Shown: one piece after another, positions 34,801 to 44,500 of the stretch
Position numbering within the stretch: position 1 is the stretch's first letter
Layout: each line of letters starts with the position of its first letter
Assembly (NCBI GenBank): GCA_963855995.1
Contig: OY979717.1
Span: 47,706,044-47,770,043, forward strand
From: Muricea muricata
Lineage: Eukaryota; Cnidaria; Anthozoa; Malacalcyonacea; Plexauridae
Direction of reading: 5' to 3'
Length of the DNA: 64,000 nucleotides
The notes under the pieces: generated by a model
Told to the model about the DNA's origin: nothing
Databases searched by the model: none
The model's input: only the letters and a program-made list of their open reading frames with translations
Made by a program: the position numbers and the translations under genes

Positions 34801-37593
34801 TGATGTGCTTGATAGGAAATATTTCCGTATCAAATGTATCATAGAGTACTGTTTAAGTGTTTTGTTTACTAATAACGCACGAGGGCCGAGTGCAGCGCAT
34901 GCAGAAAAAATTGAGTCCCTTTTACTTTTAGCAAGTGTGTTATTTGTAAACAAAACACGAACTCAACAGTCTCCAACCCATTTAATATATGATCTAAGTT
35001 CACTGCCTGCACTAATTTAAATACAGTACGCCTATGTCTTTGTTTAGTTTATTAGTTTTAGTTTTACAATCAACGTGGCTAATAAGATGCATCAATTCTT
35101 ACTATCTAAGCTAAAATTTGTCAAATTTAATTCCCAAATGGGATTAAGTTTCAACAGATTTTCATTTCAGTAAATTCCCAAAGGTGAAAAATGCGATTTC
35201 GACCAGCAATTTTTATTTCATTCGTTTGTGCTCAATTTTTCTTTAAATGTAACAATAACGGTGACATTCAAAAGCTGATTGCCTGGTCTTTCTATCTGTC
35301 AAAGAATTATTTCTGTATGCTAAATGTTGAGCATCCCATAGCACTCCTAATTACGATTATGTTTTTTGCACACCCTGTACAAGACAATGGTGTCGTGTAT
35401 TGTGGCATAGCGTAGTACATGGTAGCTGCTGTAAAATACAACTAGGTCACGCGGGGTTTTTTATATATTGCAAGGATTCTTAAGTTGACGTTCAACTTTC
35501 GTTATTGCATGGGAAAAAGGGCAAATTGTATGTTTAGTATGAATAGTAAAATATTATAATATAGCATTTGTAAATTCTGAACGCTGATTGGCTAAGAGCC
35601 GTGTTGATATAACTCTATGTCAACACGGAAAATTTCCCGCCACTCTTCTGTTAAAGTTCTTTGTGCTATATTATAAAAGAAATATAAAACATTTTTTCCG
35701 TATTGATACACAATTATATCAACACTCGTGAAAACTGGAAAAACTCGAAATTGTGTGAAAACACTCCGCCCTGCGGGCGTCGTGTTTCCACACAATTTCT
35801 CGTTTTTCCAATTTCCACTCGTGTTGATATAACTATATATCAACACGGAAAATGTTTTATATTTCTTAAATATAACACGACTTCGTTTAACAGCATTTAC
35901 AAGACATGCTTGATTTGGAAATGTCAGCTGTCGCTTGGATGATGCAATGTTTCCCTGAGGTGAAAGAAATTGATGATATGAGAAAGTCTATTGGCAGATA
36001 TGGTTTGAGTGGTAAACAGCAGGCAAGTCAGATTTATTATTCGTTTTTTATTTACGATTTTTTCCCACATCCTCTACTTTCATAATAAAACACACACATT
36101 TACACGTTGTAATGGCAGTGTATAAGGATATTTTGGGCATTTATGTCTATATACTAGTAGTTTTTTAAAAGAAGATTGAGTTTTGGCACTAGTATGAGAA
36201 GTACTGAATTCATAAATTATGACAAGCTGCTGCCAAGCTAGCATTTTTTTGTTAAGTTGTGGCAATGTGCTGCTATTTTGGCGACATTCGTGTAGTTACG
36301 TCTAGCTCAAATTAAACTTACAACTACATTGATCTATATTCTATTATTCCTCTGTGTTAATTCCGGGGAAAAATGTAGGGAGGGATTGAGTTTTCGCTAC
36401 CGTGTACACCGTAATGGAAAGGCGATTACAAATACCCCTGCCTGTGCACATTTATTTATATATTGTAGGGACAGAAAGAAAGAAAATGCTCGTATAAGAA
36501 TAGCATGCATATATGCTGTGTTATCGTTTTGAACACGTATTCCGTCGCACTTCGGGTTTTAGCAGAGCGAAGTAAACGTGTAAAATACTAGTAAAGGCCC
36601 AACAATTCCGATTAATTCTGCGCAATAATATTATGAGGTATTTTGTTGAAATTTTAATGTTTGAAAGGAAGAATTTTGTTTTCTTAACAGATGTGTCCAA
36701 TGAAAAACTTGTCAGACGGTCAACGTTGCCGTGTTGTGTTTGCATGGTTGGCGTTTCAAGGGCCTCATCTCTTGCTACTTGATGAACCCACTAATCACTT
36801 GGATATTGAAACTATCGACGCCCTAGCCGATGCACTCAATGATTTTGACGGAGGAATGCTGCTGGTGAGCCACGATTTCAGGCTCATAAGTCAGGTATGT
36901 TATGTACACTGATTATCGGCTTCAAAGCTTACCATTTCGGTTGCATGGTGAGGTGTATTATTTTTTTGTGGTAAAACCTACATAAATTTATCGTTAGCTA
37001 TGTATACATGTATGCACCATGCAGAACCGTGAAATAACGATCAGACATCGGACATTTTAGTGCCAACTGCAGACCGTAGTTCAGCCAAATACTCAACTAG
37101 TCGGACATTATTCTTATACGAAAAAGACAACAGGTTCTCTCAAATTTAAAAGCAGTATAAATTCACTGTGGTCATTTTTGTAGTAAACAGAATTGTGTAC
37201 TTGTACTTGGAGGCGTCTCCAAAAACAATAGAGTAGAACTCCTTATCTACTTTATTGTCAAGGTTTATGCGAAAGTCGGCACCTATCTCGTCACGTGCAT
37301 ATTGTATTTTTGCGCAAATTCTTAGTCGGCCTTTGTTGCATACCGGAACAATGGCGAAACTAGACATCACTCCTGGTTGATTGGAAACAAGTAAAATACA
37401 CAAATGAAAAACCCACGGAACAACAACCCAAGTCGGGGTTAGAATGTAACTATAATAAGGATCATACCTTTCTCTACAGGTCGCCAAAGAAATATGGGTA
37501 TGTGCAGATAAAGCTGTTACAAAATGGGATGGCGATATAATTTCTTATAAACGGACGCTTAAGAAGAAAGTACAAAAATATGTTGTCGAATGA
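22804..37593 (+). CDS. ABCF2: ABCF2, ABC-F subfamily twin-ATPase (11 exons, complete)
   Basis: ABC-F proteins have two ATPase domains and no membrane segments; the family acts on ribosomes and translation (yeast orthologue Arb1, ribosome biogenesis). Plus-strand exons are 22804-23110, 25106-25304, 28476-28730, 29339-29441, 30110-30205, 31912-32031, 32768-32857, 34084-34257, 35894-36022, 36691-36894 and 37480-37593. They total 1791 nt, or 596 residues plus stop (human about 623). Start MPSDAAKK matches the family, although the frame is open upstream to 22726. Domain 1 has Walker A GLNGCGKST (residues 98-106, split by intron 1), signature FSGGWRMR and Walker [13 protein letters not shown]. Domain 2 has GPNGAGKST, signature NLSDGQRCR and [12 protein letters not shown]. 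The basic N-terminus ([15 protein letters not shown]) is typical. Introns are transposon-rich, and the one after exon 9 uses a GC donor. Recognition is from recalled family sequence. Confidence 0.97.
23380..23470 (-). pseudogene. Penelope-like element fragment (inverted piece)
   Basis: On the minus strand this reads [12 protein letters not shown] then [11 protein letters not shown]. It is almost the same peptide as the plus-strand fragment 300 bp downstream ([23 protein letters not shown]). The two pieces form an imperfect inverted repeat in ABCF2 intron 1. Confidence 0.6.
23531..23958 (+). pseudogene. Penelope-like retroelement fragment (linker after the reverse transcriptase)
   Basis: The plus-strand frame from 23538 reads [43 protein letters not shown] and [12 protein letters not shown] +1 shift then continues as [18 protein letters not shown] and [15 protein letters not shown]. 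The block order (RKPTHTDRYL..., LPY..G, TL....PK) is that of the region between the reverse transcriptase and the GIY-YIG endonuclease in Penelope-like elements. It is frame-shifted and lacks both catalytic domains, so it is inactive. Family assignment is from recalled patterns. Confidence 0.65.
25401..26994. mobile_element. 1.6-kb foldback element nested in a GGGGCCGGTTGTTCGAAGC-ended element
   Basis: The outer ends are inverted: TGGGGCCGGTTGTTCGAAGC with CCGTTTAGCGTAAACGG on the left, and CCGTTTAAGCTAAACGGGC with CAACTGGCCCC on the right. Inside is a second pair of much longer arms, about 25525-26100 and 26272-26870 (roughly 575-600 bp each, high identity), around a loop of about 170 bp. 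It fills much of ABCF2 intron 2 and codes for nothing. The same outer terminus occurs at 43637-43846. Confidence 0.8.
27125..28083. mobile_element. TA-flanked element with CAGGGTGTCCCAA ends
   Basis: The left end TA-CAGGGTGTCCCAAG and right end TTTGGGACACCCTG-TA are inverted, with a TA dinucleotide at each side. This is the target-site habit of Tc1/mariner transposons. No transposase is readable in the 959 bp. A shorter relative is at 34373-34743. Confidence 0.7.
28741..29225. repeat. TTGTAAC-rich element, decayed copy with a nested insertion
   Basis: Fragments such as CTTGTTACAAGTTG and CACAACTTGTTCATGG match the elements at 22162-22605 and 33588-34029. The copy is interrupted at about 28876-29006 by a palindromic piece rich in ATCGATA. 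That piece has ends TAGGCTGTTGCGATAT and ATATTGCAACAGCCTA, perhaps a hAT-like miniature element. Confidence 0.55.
30328..30966. mobile_element. hAT-type miniature element with 8-bp target duplication
   Basis: An exact 8-bp duplication TTAGCTAC flanks it (30320-30327 and 30967-30974). Ends are inverted (TAGTGCTGTGCAC and GTTTGCACAGCTCTA). The subterminal regions are made of repeated CCGGAGC units, and the interior is non-coding. The 8-bp duplication and the TAG..GTG-type end are characteristic of the hAT superfamily. It sits in ABCF2 intron 5. Confidence 0.85.
31393..31594. mobile_element. PIF/Harbinger-like miniature element with TAA duplication
   Basis: Inverted ends read AGGCCCTGTCACACGGTGCA and TGCATCGTGTGACAGGGTCT, about 40 bp each including TTGCAACTTGCAA. 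They are flanked by TAA at 31390-31392 and 31595-31597, the 3-bp target habit of PIF/Harbinger. It is 202 bp, non-coding, in ABCF2 intron 5. Confidence 0.75.
33588..34029. mobile_element. TTGTAAC-rich TIR element, copy B
   Basis: The ends TACACGCGTAAAAACGCACA and TTGTGCGTTTTTACGTGTGTA are inverted. The interior has the same ACAAGTTGT/CTTGTTACAAG motif series as copy A. The right end lies about 55 bp before ABCF2 exon 8. Confidence 0.8.
34373..34743. mobile_element. 371-bp TA-flanked miniature element
   Basis: The ends are inverted for about 55 bp. The left is CAGGGTGTCCCAAAA followed by CAAAAACTATTGAAAATGATC; the right is the complement, ending GGGACACCCTG. Both are flanked by TA. It lies in ABCF2 intron 8 and shares its ends with the element at 27125-28083. 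Confidence 0.8.
35556..35880. repeat. Foldback repeat with GTGTTGATATAAC palindromes
   Basis: Repeated inverted GTGTTGATATAAC/GTTATATCAACAC motifs and an AAATTGTGTGGAAACAC inverted pair surround a short GC-rich hairpin (CCGCCCTGCGGGCG). Related sequence lies at about 50615-50910, including TATAATATAGCA ends and AATCAGCGTTCAG, so this is a dispersed family. Confidence 0.6.
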
Positions 37594-38926
37594 ATAGTCT
37601 CCAATCATTGAAGATACCTTCAGCAGTGGTGCTCACATGCTGTCGTGTATAACTATATATACTTTGGTCAAGATATTCTTTCTATAAATATATTGTCGTA
37701 AATTATATTTTGTACAGTAAGAATGTATCAATTTGCTCAAATATTTCGAATACCACTGCAAGTAATAATGAATGCAGTAAACTATACAGTTGAACGTAAA
37801 ATTGACGTATTATATGTATCAATGCTATATGCCCATTCAGAGGGTGATTTTGTTTTTGTTTTCACATTTTTGCTGCTCATGAGTACAGTAATACATGACT
37901 TTTGGGACTTGGATCAAAGAGCGGAACATTCGTGCGCGAAACATCAATTGATGACCCATTGTTATCAGATTGTATAAGCTAGCCGGTTATTCCGTTACAG
38001 ATCATAACTGTATATATGCAAATTATGGGGTTGGGGTTAGGTTTTTAGGGTTAAGGCTACGCCTAAAATTTTAAGACAAAGTTTAATTGACACACAGTTT
38101 TTAATTTTCCGTGTCTTTCTGAATTTTAAGTATTCAGGCTTTGTCTAAAAGATCGATGAATTTTTCAAAGATTTTGTTTTAATGAAAAGGGGTCATAAAT
38201 TGGCCACAAACGAATTATCGAAATAAACGCCATCGCATTCTGTTGTCATTGGGATTGCGCTACATGCGTGAAAACTGAAAAGGAAATTAGCAAACGGAAT
38301 AGGCGGACGTACACTGCCCATTCTTAAAAAAGAACTTAACGTAGTAAGAAAATGCAGATAGTAAGATTTGCGCATTCATCTCTCTTGACTATTTTTGCTT
38401 CTATACTTTCCAATGTTATGCTCCGGCCAAGACTGCACTGTTCTTTGATGTGATCACGAGATTGAGATCAAAGAACAGTACAGCGCGAAACATGAGGATA
38501 TGACATAGCCTGCGTAGCTGGCGGTTTTAAGGGGTTGGGGCTTGAAGCGAGGGAAATTTGAAGCATGGGAAGCGAGGACGGGAGAAGCGCGGGCGGCGAA
38601 AATTAGGGAGGCGAGGGGAAAATTTCCGTCGCTTCAAGCCCCTACCCCTTAAAACCGCCAGCTACGCAGGCCAATGACATAAGGATATAACCCTTGGAAC
38701 AGGAAAGAGTACCCCCGCCCCCCTCTCAGGACCTGGCTCATAGATGGATAAATAAATTGCTAAATAATGTTCTGAGTGCATGACTCCTAGTGTAATTTCA
38801 AGGGTGATTGAAGTTTGCAGCTGCCTGTGAGAGGAATACTTTGATAGTGCATTCTATAAATAAGCATCGGCGTGCTTATTGGCTTAACACCAATGCTGCA
38901 TGAAATGAAAATGTCGATTTAATTTT
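37594..38926. other. Intergenic region between ABCF2 and the unknown two-exon gene
   Basis: The genes converge here. No further gene is visible. It contains a GGGGTTAGG/TTTAGGGTTAAGG tract near 38030, a small hairpin near 38425-38490 (GTTCTTTGATGTGATC ... GATCAAAGAAC), and the GC-rich foldback listed next. Confidence 0.55.
38508..38673. mobile_element. GC-rich foldback miniature element
   Basis: Inverted arms: GCCTGCGTAGCTGGCGGTTT plus TAAGGGGT and GGGGCTTGAAGCGA on the left, and the complement ending AAACCGCCAGCTACGCAGGC on the right. The arms are about 45 bp around a purine-rich centre. Its base composition is clearly different from its surroundings. Confidence 0.75.
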
Positions 38927-40201
38927 TCACATGGAAAACTTTACGATATCTTGGTGAATGACTAGTTCCCAGTCTTTGAAATGTCCGGTCGCATGTATTT
39001 CCTCAAGTATAGAGTCTTTGAAAAAACTCTGGACATAAACCTCGACAATCCAAGTGCAGAATCCACTTTCTACCGCAGGGAAGACGGAATGGTCCAGTTC
39101 ATAAATACAGTAACTCTCAAATCCTGTCACTAGGCACAACGCTTCTGCTTTAGTTGCTATTTCTTCTTTAGTCAATGGTTGTGTTGTCATAATGTAAACT
39201 TTGATTTCGTCGTCCACACACGTGTCATGTCTGTTTCGATTAGGCTCTTCATCGGCTGACTTAATGTCGCTCACTCGGAAACAACCCACCTAGTTGACAT
39301 ATTTTATTTTAGCATAATTTCCTCAGTAACTATTGTTTTTTAAGCATTCTGATTGGTTTCCTCAGCAGTATAAACGCTGAGCGAATAGTTACTAGCGGAT
39401 CAGTGCTTTGCTTTTTTGTGGCTATTGTAAGTACACACACATGCCATCTTGTCGTCTCAATTTGTTCATATGTTGTATGTAGTTTGTATTTACGATGATT
39501 CTAAATTTCGGGATATTCCGCATGTTAACGTTTAAGTCCATAACTGGTTGACCATAAGTATCAGTTTTTAGTCGGCTGGTACCGAATTTCGCCATACACG
39601 TGCAAGCTTTGTGCTCAACGAATGCTGTATATTTTGACATTTGTGCATAATATTTTTTGTCTTAAATCTTTGAGGTGAGTTGTTTTTATCGTCATTACAT
39701 ATTGATACGTTCTCTTTATAGTAGCTACTATAAGTTCCGTTTTCAGACACCAATACACCAATTTACACCATGGCCTTGCACTTTTTGAATTAATTTTAAT
39801 TTCTTTTCAAAGATTTTCTGTACGTATGAGTGCATGTGAATGTACTTTCTAAACGAATTATTCGATGTTCTAGAAAAATTGCAAAGCATGCGACTTCACT
39901 GTACCTGTGAGATAGATATGGCGGCCCTTGGTTGGTTAATAGGAGAGGCTGAATGAAGACCATGTGGAAAGACACTTTGTATTGCATTTTTGGCGTCCCA
40001 CGAAGCTTTAGAAATTAAAACAAAATCATTTGAATTATCTTTCGCATCCACTTTCTGTGATAGAATAACCGAGTTAATACTCCGTGCTTGCAGCGTCTTC
40101 GCGAGTGGAATCCAGGTTTCTTGAAACAGGTCTTCTCCGATTGTTATTCTTGTCTTGAAACAAATGAACTGCACCAATTGGTCAGTTTTGTGTTCTCCCA
40201 T
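38927..40201 (-). CDS. Uncharacterised two-exon gene (219 residues)
   Basis: I do not recognise this gene. Exon 1 is 39905-40201, starting MGEHKTDQLVQFICFK and ending at an SQ/GTACAG donor. Exon 2 is 38927-39289, entering through CAACTAG/GTGGGT and ending KFSM-stop. The phase-0 join gives 219 residues with no signal peptide, membrane segment or cysteine motif. Alternating hydrophobic strands and helices (VQFICFK; DFVLISKASWDAKNAIQ; FCTWIVEVYVQSFF; WELVIHQDIVKF) would suit two tandem alpha/beta ferredoxin-like modules, as in dimeric alpha-beta-barrel proteins; this is only a guess. Long frames, clean splice sites and non-repetitive sequence argue that it is real. Confidence 0.6.
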
Positions 40202-41513
40202 TGGTCGTTAGTCGAGTAATTTGCAGCTGTCCATGACGCTCAATCTGTTTCCAGAAACGTTTGGTGACGTCATTAATACTCTCGTGCGCGTTTTCGACGA
40301 AGTAGGGAATGCTGTCTGGCCCGCAAGCACTTATTTACAACAGACAATTCTCATCACAAACAATTTTGATGCAGGCAATATGAACAAAGTCATTCATCAC
40401 AGCTAGAAAGCGCGTCCTGAAATGCAGCAATTAGCCATTTCCTGATTGAGACCGCAAAGCATGCATGGATTGTTTGGAGCAACATGGGCTGTTTGGAGCA
40501 AAGTACACCTGTTTTTTCACCTGTCTTTTTGTATATTTTTCCAAGTTTAATATAAGCGTTTAGAGTTTCCTGTCAATTTGTGTTCTTCCTCCGAACAATC
40601 CATGCGGTTAACAATCGTGAAGACTCGAACCCTGATCGAACGAGCCGCAAGCCGTCGCAAGTTTTAACTCGTCACGACTTGCGATGAGAGTGATCTAACG
40701 ATCCGCAAGTTCTCGCTGCGAATTAAAAATTTACCTTGCTTTTTACTCATGTAAAAGCAATTCTGCAAAGTTGAATTATCAAATGACATTGGACTATCGA
40801 AATATTTTCCACTATTCTATTATTTTTTGTCCAAACGTCGCACAAGATTAAAAAAAAAACTTGCGATGAAATATGAACCAGCTACAATCGTTCGCAAGTC
40901 AACGCAAGCGAACGCAATCCATTGCAAGTTGGTGGTAAACTCACTTGCGTTCTCATTTGATCAGACCTCAACTAGCGGAGAAATAATGAAGACAATGCCT
41001 CTTTATCACAGCACTTATTTATGCAAACCAATGACTTTGGCCATTTTTTTTCCTTCGCGCGAACAAATTTAAATATTAAATTTGGATAGTTGAAAATTAC
41101 AAATAACTTTTGAAAATTATATAATTTTACTTTATAACCAAGGACAATAAATTATTTCAAGAAACAGTGTTGGAAGTAAACCTTTAAAAAATTTTTGCAA
41201 TCGACAATCGTGAATCGCCTAACTTTAACACACATGAAAGTTAGAACAGAGGATTAAACCTTTGTTCCATCAGTATCAATATCAAATTTTTTCTGTATCA
41301 ATATCAAAATTTTTCTGTTTGGCAGACTTAATATAGAAGATATAATTTGGGAATGGGGGTTTTTCTATTAATTTGTAGGCTTTCCTGAATTGATTGGGCT
41401 TTTCAGTACCGTAATTACGTTTCGTCCTGAGAAATTTGACACAAAGGTTTATTTCCACCACAATGTTCACATCCAAACATTTATGGATCGTCGTTGAGTA
41501 AGTTACAGTCAAT
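40202..41513. other. Intergenic region between the unknown gene and PHGDH
   Basis: No gene recognised. It contains an imperfect hairpin at about 40455-40605 (GCATGGATTGTTTGGAGC ... CCGAACAATCCATGC) and a stretch at 40620-40975 rich in CGCAAGT/ACTTGCG motifs in both orientations, probably a transposon remnant. A minus-strand AATAAA (TTTATT at 41448-41453) lies about 60 bp after the PHGDH stop and is a plausible polyadenylation signal. Confidence 0.5.
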
Positions 41514-44500
41514 CTAGAACTTTAATATAGCACTTGCTGCTGTCATTAGGGTTGGTTCAAATACTTTAGTAGAATCATCGAGCTCGCCGGCTACTTTAAG
41601 AACAACTATTCCACGTTCGCCATTCCATGCAGAGTGCATAGCAGTAACGTTAACCGCATCAGGTAACTTCTCCAAAAGTTTTCCAAGTGACTGTGAAGGA
41701 CTTGCACAGACTGGCAAGAAGAGTAGTTTATCAGCAAGCGGGACCGGAAAGGAAAATTGACAGTCGTCAACTTGAAGTAGAGTAGGGCTGTTGGATCCAA
41801 ATATAGTTCCAGTTAAAGTAATGCTACCTTCGTCGGCATATTCCACCTTCAAAGAAACTGCTGTTCCACACTGGACGTTGTCTAGTGTACTATCATGCTT
41901 GTTTTCAACCTAAAATATAAAGTATAAATTTTTATGTGGGGAATGTGTTCCTAGTACTAGTATCTTAAGCACACAAAACCAGATGATCTTTCACTACATA
42001 AGCAATACTACCACTGCAGACGACCTGCCAACCTCCTGAAAGTTTACCTCTCGTGACATTTTTGTTACAAACTGCCAACAGGCATTTTCTTCGAGTATAT
42101 GAAATGATAAACAAGACTGTGTATGTTGGCAACTCTGATTTTAGTTTTATATTAGACTGAACATTTTCTATCTCATTTTACACAGAAAAGCTATACCAAT
42201 ACTAGATCGCAAAAAAGTACATATATAAGTTGTGTTAATGAGTAGTGCTAATTTTCAATTTTGCTCAGAGAGTCGGCGATTTATAAATAAATCAGCACAT
42301 TTTCTTCATTTTTGAACTCAGAGTCAGCTGACCGCTTATACTACTTTTAACTGGAAATACCTTTCAGCTTTTCGGTTGCAAATCTAAGATAAGCGTTGCC
42401 AACAAGCATAGCCTTTTTCATTAGTGCATATTAGTGCATACACTAAAATGGCAGTTGGCAGCATGTAAAAGTGCCATTAAACAAATTTCAGTGTACATTA
42501 TTTTTTAGGTTTTGGCCCGCCGTCTTCACGAATTCTCGACGAAGGGCTTCGCTCAAAAGGTCAAAGTTCTGCTTATTGTTTGGGCTGTGAAAGATTCTTT
42601 GGTACTGTATTTCTTTCTCGTGTAACTGTTTTATTGTAACAACTTGTGATTATAGTGTTATCAATTACCTGCAGTCCCAATTCCTTAGCAAAATATTCTC
42701 CATTTATCAAGTTTAGAGTGGTGGACGTTTGAGTTAGACCAGGAACTAAGCCCATAAGAATACTGGGAACAATATACGATGCAGCTTTTTCCAAGGCATC
42801 TCCGTAAGTTGTGACAAATGCCTTTTGTATTTTCTTTTTATTCAATCCCAAAGCAACTTTTGCCAAGGCAGTACCAAGATGAAGCCAAGGACCTGCCTCT
42901 GGTTTTAGAGCGCCTTGTAATGACGCGGCATTAATCTAAAAAAATATTAAGATGGACACTGTTTATGCTTTTTCTCATAATTTACTGTACGATGCATTTT
43001 TATCATACTACCATTTATCATACACTGTACGCCATGCTACGCGATACTGTACCGTTACCCTACTTATGGTATCGTATATGGTGTGTGGCATGGTATGGTA
43101 CACCACACCTTTTACAGAATACACTATTCCATACCATACCATATCACACCCCACACCACACAATACCATGCAAGCTACAAGGCATGCCCACCAATACTAT
43201 TACAGTTCTGGGGTCGGTTGTACGAAAGATGAATAGCGCTATTCACTGGATAGAGATTTTTGCAACTTTCTAAACACTTTCAGTAACTTGTAATAGTTAT
43301 TTATATTGGAGTTCATCATATTGGAGTTCATCATATTAGGGTTCATCATTCAAGTTAATGTCACTTTATACCTTCTTGGTTATCAATTTATGTTTCGGTA
43401 ACTAGGGCAACTGTTAGGGGTAGAAGAGGTTAGAGTTAGGCGTTTGATTAAGGTTAAGGGTTAGGGTTAGGGGATACTTGGGGATAGAATCACATTAGTA
43501 ACCGCAACATAAATTGATTACCTATCTCTTGCGAGGTCAATATTCTTAGTGTCACTGCTTTTTATGCCCCTTTGCGGCAGTTGAAAAATTCAATATCCGG
43601 TGAATAGCACTATCCAGCTTTGGTAAAACCTAACCCTGGGGCCAGTTGTTCGAAGCCCGTAGAAAATGTCAAACCAATAAACGACCACATTAAAAATTTT
43701 CTATCCAAAAAGAACACCTATGTGTACAAGTACATATTTGGTGTGTGTGATGTTTCAGTTCAGTGGTCCGCAAAATGAACGGGGGCGTGATCGGAATTTG
43801 ACTTATCCACCGTTCAAGCTAAACGGCGTACGAACAACCGGCCATGTACTCTACAAATCCGTCGACCCACATTTCAATGGGCCTAACGAACATGAACCTA
43901 GATTCTTTTAAACCTTAATAACTTACAGCTCCAAATAAAGATTCTCCTCTAGCAGCGCTCAATATTTGTTCAGCTATTTCTTTAGCTACTCTTTTCTGAG
44001 CCTCGACTGTACTTGCACCAAGATGAGGGCAACTGATCACATTTGGATGCTGAACAACTTTCTCTGATATACCTATAGTAAATAGCAGACGCAGATTAAA
44101 GTGCCTATATCACTCATGGGATCTTTACGGATTTGGAAAGAGCCCAAAAAGTTAGCTAATAAGTTCTTCAACATTTTTTGATTTAGTTGAATCGTTTCCG
44201 AGATATGGGGCACCAAACATGGCATTTTTGGCGTTTTTGAAAAAAATTTCCGTGGTGCTTGGGGGACTGGGACTCAGGAACACGAATGTAAACATACACT
44301 ATAGATTATGTTACATTTCACCACTATAACTTACTAAAATGAGAATTTTTGGAAGAAAAATAAGTTTATTTAGCTCAAACTCGTTCTCCAGTGCTGAAAA
44401 AGTTCCTGCGATTGCGCTCAATATAAAATCGGGTTTGAAACGTACAAAACGACTTCAAAATCAAGTTTGAAAGTGAGTCTTCTTAGTGTTGTCGAGCATT

